In this document: piece by piece, positions 1 to 5,608 of the stretch | How the letters are laid out: the number at the start of each line of letters is the position of its first letter | Position numbering within the stretch: the stretch's first letter is position 1 | Assembly (NCBI GenBank): GCA_034437515.1 | Contig: DAOTTX010000092.1 | Location: forward strand, 1-8,526 | Source of the DNA: DAOTTX01 sp034437515 | GTDB taxonomy: Bacteria; Chloroflexota; Anaerolineae; Aggregatilineales; Phototrophicaceae | Length of the DNA stretch: 8,526 nt | Direction: 5' to 3' | Notes under the pieces: generated by a model | What the model was told of the DNA's origin: nothing | The model's database searches: none | The model's input: only the letters and a program-made list of their open reading frames with translations | Position numbers and translations under genes: made by a program

Positions 1-67
1 GACATGACACAGAAAAAGAGGTAGAATTCCAAAATTTGTACGTGTCGGAAAGATAGTCCTTAGAATA

Positions 68-331
68 ATGTCCCTTCTGTCGCAAAGCATACGAGAAGTA
101 AATCCCTCATGGCAAGCCATGATCGAAGAGATTGAGAAGGCCCCCAATTTGCACCGGATGCTAATTGCGGCGTGGCATTTGGCTCGGATGCTGGTTGTGC
201 AAGTGGTGGAAGATGAATTGTCTGTCAGAGCGCAGCACAAAACCGTGTGGGAGGCTTGTCCCTGCTGTGGTCGCCGCTTACAGAGCCAAGGGTTTGAAGC
301 ACGTCAGATAAAAAGCTTAGAATCTGTTTGA
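68..331 (+). pseudogene. N-terminal fragment of an IS transposase
   Basis: Only the first 84 or so residues of what looks like an insertion-sequence transposase remain. The piece has an alpha-helical N-terminus rich in Leu, Met and Trp (residues 15-60). It ends in a zinc-finger-like knuckle CPCCG (residues 64-68) followed by RRLQSQGFEARQIKSL. A CxxC knuckle followed by GF-x-x-RQ is the pattern I associate with several transposase families, but I cannot name the family. No catalytic DDE region is present. The frame runs into the left terminal repeat of the MITE-like element at 316 and stops at 329-331 inside it, so the last three residues come from the element. There is no convincing ribosome binding site before the ATG, so the true start may be elsewhere. 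It is almost certainly non-functional. Confidence 0.55.
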
Positions 332-470
332 AAAGCCCTCACCCTGTTTCCCTCTCCCCAGGGACTTGAGAACGATTTGCTCCCCTTCTCCCCCAACGCT
401 TCGCTGGGAGAAGGGGTTGGGGGATGAGGGCCAAAATTACCGAAACAATACTTCTCAAACGGCTTCTTAG
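316..470. mobile_element. MITE-like element with 20-bp terminal inverted repeats
   Basis: A 155-bp non-coding element. Its left end (316-335, CTTAGAATCTGTTTGAAAAG) and the reverse complement of its right end (451-470, CTAAGAAGCCGTTTGAGAAG) match at 16 of 20 positions. The body is made of C-rich then G-rich tracts (GCCCTCACCC at 335-344; GGGATGAGGGC near 421-431). It contains a perfect 11-bp inverted repeat, CCCCTTCTCCC at 382-392 and GGGAGAAGGGG at 406-416. CTTAGAA occurs directly repeated at both ends (316-322 and 466-472) and may represent or include a target duplication. The element encodes no protein, so any mobility must be supplied in trans. It separates the transposase stump from the acidic-protein gene and supplies stop codons to both reading frames. 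Confidence 0.75.
382..416. repeat. Perfect 11-bp inverted repeat inside the MITE
   Basis: The arms are CCCCTTCTCCC (382-392) and GGGAGAAGGGG (406-416), separated by 13 nt. The hairpin would form on either strand. It lies just past the stop of the acidic-protein gene (467-469), so in minus-strand transcripts it could act as a 3' stem that stops transcription or protects the RNA end. No U-tract follows it, so a classical intrinsic terminator is not shown. Confidence 0.6.
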
Positions 471-820
471 AAATTGTATTCGTCTTCGTAGTACTCGTCG
501 TCCTCATCGTCGAAGAAGTCGTCCTCATCTTCATCGCCGTAAAGGTCGTCCTCGTCTTCTTCAAATTCGCTGATGTCAAAGCCTTCATCCTCGATGATGT
601 CGTCCTCGTCTTCTTCTTCGAGTTCTACATCCAGGTTGTCATCAAGATCGAGGTCGTCCTCTTCCAGGTCATCATCGAAGTCATCCAACCCGTCAAGGTC
701 TTCGAGGTCTTCCTCGACTTCGATATCGAGATCGTCCTCGTCAAGATCGAGATCGTCTTCTTCGAGGTCATCGTCTTCCGGGCCGAGAGTGTTAAGTCGT
801 TTGAGCAAGTCTTCGTACAT
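467..820 (-). CDS. Extremely acidic low-complexity protein, 117 aa
   Basis: A short protein of unknown function in which about 60% of residues are Asp or Glu; the only basic residues I see are K7 and R8. After a short helix-like start (MYEDLLKRLNTLGP) the rest is acidic with regularly spaced Leu, Ile, Val or Phe, becoming Tyr/Phe-rich at the C-terminus (DEYYEDEYNF). Residues 16-27 and 49-60 are an identical 12-mer (DDDLEEDDLDLD), part of a duplicated module of about 33 residues. The ATG at 820 was preferred over an upstream ATG at 877 because it gives a clean N-terminus and has an AAGAG about 8 nt ahead. It lies 79 nt after pdxT on the same strand and may share its transcript. The stop codon is inside the MITE right end, so the original C-terminus may have been longer. 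An acidic tail like this recalls RNA polymerase delta or DNA-mimic proteins, but nothing here proves either. There is no signal peptide. Confidence 0.7.
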   Translation of the reverse strand: MYEDLLKRLNTLGPEDDDLEEDDLDLDEDDLDIEVEEDLEDLDGLDDFDDDLEEDDLDLDDNLDVELEEEDEDDIIEDEGFDISEFEEDEDDLYGDEDEDDFFDDEDDEYYEDEYNF

Positions 821-899
821 GATGTTTACTCTTGTGTGCGTAAGTCGATCATTCTGGTGGCATTTTAGCACGTCCATCTACAGATAGAACCTTAAAAAA

Positions 900-1472
900 T
901 CATGCTTCGACCATCTGTAGGAAGTGCTGGTGCAGCCGGTCATCATCGGTCAGTTCCGGGTGAAAGGCCGTCGCCAATAGATGTCCTTGCTGTGCCGCGA
1001 CAATCTGCGAATCACCAAGCCTGGAAAGCACCTCGACACCCGCTTCGGCTTCAGTCGCCACCGGCGCACGGATGAACACCGCATGAAAGGGAGCCGTACC
1101 GATGGCGGGAATATCGAGCGCGGCCTCAAAGCTGTCGATCTGCCTGCCGAAGGCGTTGCGGCTGACCTTGATATCCATCAGGCCGAGGATGGGCTGCTGA
1201 TTGTGGTCGAGTGTCTTGGCGAGGAAGATCATCCCGGCACAGGTGCCCCATGTCGGCTTTTCGGCGGCGAACTCGCGCAGCGGTTCCATCAGCTTGTATC
1301 CGGTCGCCAGCTTACCGATGGTGGTACTTTCTCCGCCGGGGATCACCAGGCCGTCGAGATTGGTGAGGTGTTCAGGCAGGCGCACCTGTACCGCCTCCGC
1401 ACCGAGATTTTGCAGCATCTTCTGATGTTCGATGAACGCGCCTTGCAGCGCCAATATGCCGACTCTGGTCAT
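900..1472 (-). CDS. pdxT: PLP synthase glutaminase subunit PdxT
   Basis: Class I glutamine amidotransferase that hydrolyses glutamine and passes ammonia to PdxS for de novo synthesis of pyridoxal 5'-phosphate in the cytoplasm. The 190-aa length is normal for the family. Signature blocks are all present: N-terminal GILALQGAF (5-13), IPGGEST (44-50), nucleophile Cys78 in WGTCAGMI, RNAFGRQ (105-111), and the His171/Glu173 pair in AFHPEL. The ATG at 1472 was chosen over an in-frame one at 1490 because AAAGG lies 9 nt ahead and families normally begin MxxVGILALQG. The partner gene pdxS is not in the window, which is slightly unusual since the two are often adjacent. The gene is preceded by a 300-nt non-coding gap and followed by the acidic-protein gene. 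No promoter or B6-responsive element was recognised. Confidence 0.95.
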   Translation of the reverse strand: MTRVGILALQGAFIEHQKMLQNLGAEAVQVRLPEHLTNLDGLVIPGGESTTIGKLATGYKLMEPLREFAAEKPTWGTCAGMIFLAKTLDHNQQPILGLMDIKVSRNAFGRQIDSFEAALDIPAIGTAPFHAVFIRAPVATEAEAGVEVLSRLGDSQIVAAQQGHLLATAFHPELTDDDRLHQHFLQMVEA

Positions 1473-1490
1473 GGCTAGTGAGCCTTTCAT

Positions 1491-1772
1491 TCTGTTCTAC
1501 AGTTAGAAGTTACGCCGTTCACAGTGGCTGGCGCAAGCACAAGCTGAGTTCGCACGGTTGCTTTTGCCCCCTTTATCTCCGTCCCACTGTCCGATCCACC
1601 CCCTCGTCCACTTTCCGGTTCCTGCGGAACTTGAGGCGAGGCGGCGCGAACAACCGACCTCTGGTCGGCAGTCAGCCTGGGTGAGGGGTAGAAGGCTGCA
1701 TCCTTATCTCGTCCGTCTACTCGTTTTGAGTTGTCTCAAGTGCATGACGACGAAAGATGTATTTACGCTTGC
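1491..1772. other. Non-coding gap with small hairpins between the DHODH-like gene and pdxT
   Basis: This 282-nt stretch has no convincing gene. Read on the minus strand (the direction of both neighbours) it holds a 6-bp hairpin at 1654-1668, a 5-bp hairpin GTTCC-GCA-GGAAC at 1618-1630, a weak TTGAG/CTCAA stem at 1726-1739, and a purine-rich, G-tract-bearing segment at about 1561-1616. It could contain the terminator of the upstream operon and the leader of pdxT. I do not recognise a known riboswitch, RNase P RNA, SRP RNA or tmRNA in it. Confidence 0.5.
1654..1668 (-). terminator. Possible weak terminator hairpin after the DHODH-like operon
   Basis: On the minus strand, CCGACC-AGA-GGTCGG forms a perfect 6-bp stem with a tight 3-nt loop, extendable by one G-U pair, followed by TTGTT. 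It lies about 105 nt beyond the stop of the DHODH-like gene. The U-tract is short and interrupted, so termination here is only a possibility; it may instead be part of the pdxT leader structure. Confidence 0.3.
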
Positions 1773-2693
1773 TCATTTCCCATCGCCGGTGTCAGCGTTG
1801 TTCTGCCGGTCACGGTCGGTCTGCGTCATGCCGGGGAACCACTCATCGGGCAGCGCGTCCGTCTCTCGTGTGACCACGTAGCCGCCCAGATCGCGCGCGA
1901 TGAACTCGATCAACTTGGGTTCCAGCCACACGGCAGAATCGACCTGCACGGCGCGTGCGCCGACCTCGATGTAATCTCGCGCATCCTGTATGGAATGGAT
2001 GCCACCGGCACCGATCACCGGCACTTCACCCAACCGTCCGACGAGATTGCCGACCACGTTGAGCGCAATCGCCTTGACCATCGGCCCGTAGATGCGCCCG
2101 CTGACCAGCTTGCCCGTCAGCGGATCACGCGCCTGACCACGCGGCGGCGCACCGACGACCAGCGCATCCGCGCCCGCATCGGCGACCGGCTCCGCGATCT
2201 CGTAGGCGTCTTGCAGCGGCAGACGTACCAGCACCGGCTTTTCCGCATGGCGTGAGGCCGCACGAACCAGCGCCTCGGCCTCGTCCCACGGGATGTCGTC
2301 GTCCAAACCGAGTTCGACCGCGTCCACACTTTCGACGGTGTTCAACCGCAATATACTCTTACGGACCTCGTCCTCGCTGGTGGCGATCAAATGCACGATG
2401 ATCGGCGCGGGCATCACCGTCCAGATGTTGCGGTAGCGCCCTAGTACCTTGTTCAAACCGGGGTTGGGTAGGCCGGTATGCACCAGCACGCCAGCATCTA
2501 GCGGCACGACACGCGGCCCCCGCGCCGGGGTGCGCGGATCGTAGCTGATGGGGTGTGTGACCACCGCCCCCAGCTTATCCACGTTGATGATCGACTTGTA
2601 AGCATCGCCGAAGCCGAGCATCCCCGCGCTGCACATCACCGGTGTATGGAGTTCCAGCGGTCGCTTACCCGGTCGTGTAATCTCGAAAACCAT
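1773..2693 (-). CDS. Dihydroorotate dehydrogenase-fold protein lacking catalytic residues
   Basis: A 306-aa protein aligning by eye with class 1B dihydroorotate dehydrogenase (PyrDB) along its whole length: TPVMCSAGMLGFGDAY (17-32), a GLPNPGL loop (74-80), YGPMVKAIAL (202-211) and the TIM-barrel phosphate-site segment VPVIGAGGI (224-232). Key positions differ. The SCPN loop that carries the catalytic cysteine is replaced by VELGLDDDIPW (126-136). The FMN-contacting Lys of the VKATT block is His47, the Lys of the VKLSP block is Arg157, and the usual INT block reads GAPP. Canonical orotate formation is therefore unlikely, although the barrel and probably flavin binding remain. It is the last gene of an operon; its SD (GAGGA, inside the TGA-stop region of the upstream gene) is 8-9 nt before the ATG, and the gap to the PIG-L gene is only 10 nt. 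The residue comparison is from memory of PyrDB, not an alignment. Confidence 0.75.
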   Translation of the reverse strand: MVFEITRPGKRPLELHTPVMCSAGMLGFGDAYKSIINVDKLGAVVTHPISYDPRTPARGPRVVPLDAGVLVHTGLPNPGLNKVLGRYRNIWTVMPAPIIVHLIATSEDEVRKSILRLNTVESVDAVELGLDDDIPWDEAEALVRAASRHAEKPVLVRLPLQDAYEIAEPVADAGADALVVGAPPRGQARDPLTGKLVSGRIYGPMVKAIALNVVGNLVGRLGEVPVIGAGGIHSIQDARDYIEVGARAVQVDSAVWLEPKLIEFIARDLGGYVVTRETDALPDEWFPGMTQTDRDRQNNADTGDGK

Positions 2694-2703
2694 GCTGTCG
2701 TCC

Positions 2704-3456
2704 TCAGTCTAATGGGGTAGGTGTCCACGCACCGGAGGCACGCAGCAGTTCGGCGAAGTCGTCATCGGGCAGCGACCCTTCAGCGACCGGCGGCAGCGCC
2801 CGCCGCACGGATTCGACCGTGCGCAGCGCGTCCTTGACCACCTTTAACTTGCGCCGCCGCATGAACAGCGCGTGCTGCGAGACGTGGCATTCCATCGCCT
2901 GCACCTTCGCCGCTGCCCAGGGGCGAATATCCAGCGCGAAGTGCGCGAGTTCACTTTCGTTCCACAAGCGGTCGCTGACCGTCGGTACGTTGGCGGCGAC
3001 CGTATACACACGCACCGGTACGATTTTTGCGGCACGCATCACCGCCCGGTGGACGAGTTGGTGCGCCGGGTGCCCATACTCGCCGTCGCTGCCATGCGTC
3101 AACACCAGATCAGCACCACGCTGTTTGATTAACGTGCTGATCTGCTTGACCAGCGTATCGAAATCGGCTTCAAACGGGGAGAGCAGGTCAGCCGCGCCGA
3201 TGAGCGGATCGACATACCCTAACATGCCCACAGACGCACCCAGTGCCCGACTCGCACAGCGTAACTCGTTCTCACGAATATTGCCGATGTTGCCGCGATG
3301 CGTGACCGGTGGGTCACCGAGTTCGCCGCCCTCGCCGCGTGTCGCGCTGACCACATGCACCGGCACACCGCGCCCGGTCAGCAGGGTGATTAACCCACCC
3401 GCCAGCACCGATTCGTCGTCAGGATGCGAGAAGAAGCAAACGACCGACCGGATCAT
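2704..3456 (-). CDS. PIG-L family (LmbE-like) zinc deacetylase
   Basis: A 250-aa cytoplasmic enzyme of the PIG-L/LmbE/MshB fold, which removes N-acetyl groups from amino-sugar-containing small molecules such as GlcNAc conjugates. The diagnostic motif SHPDDE (10-15) supplies zinc ligands His11 and Asp14 and catalytic base Asp13; THGSDGEYGHPAHQ (120-133) supplies the third zinc ligand, probably His132, and His129. SATRGEGGE (37-45) is also typical. The substrate cannot be told from the sequence; relatives act on mycothiol or bacillithiol precursors, lipid-linked sugars or antibiotics. The start overlaps the stop of the PyrK-like gene by ATGA, implying translational coupling, and the DHODH-like gene follows after 10 nt. 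Its placement between two DHODH-type subunits is unusual. No signal peptide or membrane segment is visible. Confidence 0.9.
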   Translation of the reverse strand: MIRSVVCFFSHPDDESVLAGGLITLLTGRGVPVHVVSATRGEGGELGDPPVTHRGNIGNIRENELRCASRALGASVGMLGYVDPLIGAADLLSPFEADFDTLVKQISTLIKQRGADLVLTHGSDGEYGHPAHQLVHRAVMRAAKIVPVRVYTVAANVPTVSDRLWNESELAHFALDIRPWAAAKVQAMECHVSQHALFMRRRKLKVVKDALRTVESVRRALPPVAEGSLPDDDFAELLRASGAWTPTPLD

Positions 3457-4220
3457 GATAGTACGACCTGGGTCAGATCGAAGGCGGGGCCGTCGATGCA
3501 GCTCAATTTCTCACCGCCGCGCTCCCCACCCTGGATTTGCAACGCGCACGCCTGGCACGCCCCCGACCCGCACGGCGTCGGCGGGTTGAACACACCGAAC
3601 AGGTAATCTTTGCTCAGGCTGGCGCGGAGTTCTTCAAAGCGGCGTAGCACCATTTTAAATCGCTCAAACTGATGATTCGCCGCCACACTGACGAAGATTT
3701 GATCGGCCCAACCGACCGTCATCACTTGATCGCTCCAGCGCAGCGGCTCGTTGATGTCGTCTTCACCGAGGATGACCTCGACTTCGGCAGGCAGGTGCGC
3801 GGTCGGGTATGCGCGTGCTGTGCCCAATAGCACTATCGTTACACTGACCTGATTGCCCAGTAGCCAGGGAATGGTCAGCAGCAGCGTGGTCGGCGGGGTG
3901 TCGTAGGCCACCAGCAGCACGTTGCGCAGCGTCCGCCGGAAGCGATACGGCTTGCCGATCAAACCGAGCATGTTAATGACCTGACCGGGCTTGTAACGCT
4001 CTCGCGCCGGGCGTTCGATAATCACCTTGTTGTCCGGTCGGATGTCCACCGGCCACCAGTGTTCGCGCAGATAGGGGTGCCACATCTGCGTATTCACCCG
4101 TGCCAGCAGCGACTGCCCCGGTTTGATGCGTGCCAGCGTGCCATCGACGGTGATCTCGATGTGCTGGTACTCGGCGTTGATCTCTTTGATGCGTTCGATA
4201 ATGACTTCGACTTGTTCCAT
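3453..4220 (-). CDS. PyrK-like iron-sulfur electron-transfer subunit
   Basis: A 255-aa protein of the ferredoxin-NADP reductase-like/PyrK family, the subunit that in DHODH 1B passes electrons between NAD and the FMN subunit through FAD and [2Fe-2S]. An N-terminal beta-barrel region (about 1-90) is followed by an NAD-domain-like region (98-185). The C-terminal cluster site has Cys217, Cys222, Cys225 and Cys241 in PCGSGACQAC and LSCIDGPAFDL, matching the family's CX4CX2C...C pattern. The FAD motif R-P-x-S of canonical PyrK is not evident: the equivalent stretch reads YLREHWWPVDI (50-60). The frame is open upstream to a TTG at 4322, but the ATG at 4220 was chosen because AAGGG precedes it and the likely promoter lies between the alternatives. 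It is the first gene of the operon with PIG-L and the DHODH-like protein, and is probably their redox partner. Confidence 0.8.
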   Translation of the reverse strand: MEQVEVIIERIKEINAEYQHIEITVDGTLARIKPGQSLLARVNTQMWHPYLREHWWPVDIRPDNKVIIERPARERYKPGQVINMLGLIGKPYRFRRTLRNVLLVAYDTPPTTLLLTIPWLLGNQVSVTIVLLGTARAYPTAHLPAEVEVILGEDDINEPLRWSDQVMTVGWADQIFVSVAANHQFERFKMVLRRFEELRASLSKDYLFGVFNPPTPCGSGACQACALQIQGGERGGEKLSCIDGPAFDLTQVVLS

Positions 4221-4257
4221 CAGTCCCTTAGTGGTTGGTTGTGTGTCGTCACTTGCA

Positions 4258-4286
4258 AGTCTAACATCAGGCATGGATCGTAACAA
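4258..4286 (-). promoter_or_regulatory. Putative sigma70-type promoter of the PyrK-like operon
   Basis: Reading the minus strand, TTGTTA (4281-4286) and TAGACT (4258-4263) are 17 nt apart, each matching four of six consensus positions. A start site near 4251 would give a leader of about 30 nt to the ATG at 4220. This supports that start, because upstream in-frame starts at 4274 and 4322 would not be transcribed from here. Confidence 0.4.
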
Positions 4287-4360
4287 AGTCTCAGTTTTCC
4301 ACGGCAGGGTGATCGCACCCAATCCACTTGACTGATGGCACTCGTTTTGATGTACGACAG

Positions 4361-4390
4361 CCCCCCCGCTAGATTTCCCCCCTCACACCC
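4361..4390 (-). other. G-run cluster after the epimerase gene (possible G-quadruplex)
   Basis: On the minus strand, immediately after the TAG stop of the epimerase gene, there are runs of 3, 6 and 7 G (4388-4390, 4377-4382, 4361-4367). The 7-G run can supply two triplets, so a three-tier quadruplex is sterically possible in the 3' end of the transcript. No conventional terminator is seen between the epimerase and the PyrK-like gene. Confidence 0.4.
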
Positions 4391-5400
4391 TAATGCGAGA
4401 TCAGCAGGTTCTTTTCTGCATGGCGACGGCGATAGCTGGCCGGCGTGCCGGGCGGGTGCTGTTCATAGTAGGTGACGATGCGACCGAGATACTCGCGCAG
4501 CGGGGTATAGATCATCCCCAATTCTTGTTTGCTGCGGGTGTTATCCAGTTCAGACATCCACGCCTCGCTGAACGGCGAACAATCCGGCAAAAAGCCGTTG
4601 GCTTTCAGCACATCGCGCGGCACGGCTTCGATGTCAACCGAGGTATTCATCACCTCAGCCAGCACATGCAGGAAGTCGATCAGCGGTAGGCTTTCGTCCT
4701 GTGAGATGTTGTAGGCGCGGCCTTCGCCTCGGCCTTTGCCCAGCAACTTCATGATCGCTTCGACCACATCCCCGGCGTAGATGTTGCGTACCGAGTGCTG
4801 TGGCGCATCCGGGATGAGGATCGGCCCGCCATCCCGGATGCGCAGCACGTAGTTATAGAGTCGGTTGAAGGCGTCACGCTCACTGTTGACCATCGGCAGG
4901 CGTAGCGCGGTGTAAGGGAAACCATGATCTTCATGAGCGTTGGCGAGCACGTCCTCTGCCCGGCGCTTTTCCTGTCCGTAGAGCCATTCTTCATAGTCGT
5001 AGGTGTTGGGTTCCGGTGCGGGCAGGATGGGGCCGTCGTAGTCGTCTTCGGTATAAGGACGTCTGACACCTTCACGGACGAGATAGACTTGCCCGGTGCT
5101 GATGAACACATAATGCCCGACCTGTCCCCGCAAAATATCCACAGTGGATTCGGCTTCTACGCCCTTGTAGGCGGCAAAATCCACCACCATATCAAATTCA
5201 CGCCCGTTAAGCGCTCGCTTGAGTTGCCGGTGGTCGGTGCGGTCACAGCGCAACCGGGCGACTCGATCCGGCAGGTCATCCGGGGTGATGCCCCGGTTGA
5301 GAATGGTCAACCGTTGGCCTTCGTCGATTAATCGTCGTGCGAGGAAAAAGCCAATATTTCTTGTTCCACCAATAATCAATATGTTCATACTGCTCGGCAC
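4390..5400 (-). CDS. NAD(P)-dependent epimerase/dehydratase (extended SDR)
   Basis: A 336-aa Rossmann-fold protein of the extended short-chain dehydrogenase family, related to nucleotide-sugar epimerases and CSP41/isoflavone-reductase-like proteins. The cofactor loop GGTRNIG (11-17) follows strand MNILII; LNRG (34-37) would bind the adenosine ribose side and may favour NADP because of Arg36. STGQVY (101-106) holds the active-site Ser/Thr block and YGQEK (141-145) is the catalytic YxxxK. The C-terminal half would bind substrate, which cannot be predicted. The GTG at 5400 was chosen over the ATG at 5388 because a strong GGAGG lies exactly 8 nt ahead of the GTG but 20 nt from the ATG. The gene is transcribed towards the PyrK-like operon with a 169-nt gap and diverges from the FmdB-like gene. 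Confidence 0.88.
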   Translation of the reverse strand: MPSSMNILIIGGTRNIGFFLARRLIDEGQRLTILNRGITPDDLPDRVARLRCDRTDHRQLKRALNGREFDMVVDFAAYKGVEAESTVDILRGQVGHYVFISTGQVYLVREGVRRPYTEDDYDGPILPAPEPNTYDYEEWLYGQEKRRAEDVLANAHEDHGFPYTALRLPMVNSERDAFNRLYNYVLRIRDGGPILIPDAPQHSVRNIYAGDVVEAIMKLLGKGRGEGRAYNISQDESLPLIDFLHVLAEVMNTSVDIEAVPRDVLKANGFLPDCSPFSEAWMSELDNTRSKQELGMIYTPLREYLGRIVTYYEQHPPGTPASYRRRHAEKNLLISH

Positions 5401-5442
5401 AGATCCGTCCTCCGTCGGTTTACGACTTAGTTTTGTATTTCT

Positions 5443-5467
5443 TTAAGGTCATGGTATATCACCTTAA
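5443..5467. promoter_or_regulatory. Inverted repeat TTAAGGT-N11-ACCTTAA, candidate operator
   Basis: A perfect 7-bp inverted repeat (5443-5449 and 5461-5467) lies in the divergent gap between the epimerase and FmdB-like genes and directly abuts TTGACA (5468-5473). The half-site spacing of 18 bp centre to centre is compatible with a dimeric regulator. No regulator gene is adjacent. Confidence 0.4.
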
Positions 5468-5495
5468 TTGACAGAGTCTATGCATTATCCAGAAT
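5468..5495 (+). promoter_or_regulatory. Candidate promoter towards the FmdB-like gene (distal)
   Basis: A perfect -35 hexamer TTGACA (5468-5473) is followed after 16 nt by CAGAAT (5490-5495), four of six matches. It would give a leader of over 100 nt. A second candidate closer to the gene competes with it, so this call is tentative. Confidence 0.3.
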
Positions 5496-5525
5496 CCATG
5501 CCTTTCTCAGTAAAAAGTTATGACA

Positions 5526-5554
5526 TTGTGCTGATTTTCCTAGAGAATTCTAAT
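5526..5554 (+). promoter_or_regulatory. Candidate promoter towards the FmdB-like gene (proximal)
   Basis: TTGTGC (5526-5531) and TCTAAT (5549-5554, five of six) are separated by 17 nt in a locally AT-rich stretch. A start near 5561 gives a leader of about 50 nt to the ATG at 5609. Confidence 0.35.
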
Positions 5555-5608
5555 AAAAAATAAGTTATCATTGTGAGGGAAAGTTATCTTTATGAGGTCG
5601 TTACCCTT

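Noticed and set aside
573..887. Serine-rich 104-aa open frame on the plus strand
   Set aside because: It is the complement of the acidic-protein gene; GAC/GAT/GAA codons read backwards give Ser/Arg-rich peptides. No RBS or family features.
981..1478. 165-aa open frame antisense to pdxT
   Set aside because: A shadow of a strongly conserved gene on the other strand.
1491..1772. Known riboswitch, RNase P, SRP or tmRNA in the pdxT leader
   Set aside because: Conserved signatures of these RNAs (for example GAGGAAAGTCCGG of RNase P) were looked for and not found.
1558..1881. 107-aa plus-strand open frame in the pdxT upstream gap
   Set aside because: It extends into the antisense of the DHODH-like gene, has no RBS and no recognisable domain.
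2819..3589. 256-aa plus-strand open frame across PIG-L and PyrK-like genes
   Set aside because: It crosses the junction of two clearly recognised minus-strand genes and is rich in Arg, Ser, Thr and Pro as expected for an antisense frame.
4221..4322. N-terminal extension of the PyrK-like protein from TTG 4322 or ATG 4274
   Set aside because: No RBS at either start, the extra residues are not typical of the family, and the best promoter lies downstream of 4274.
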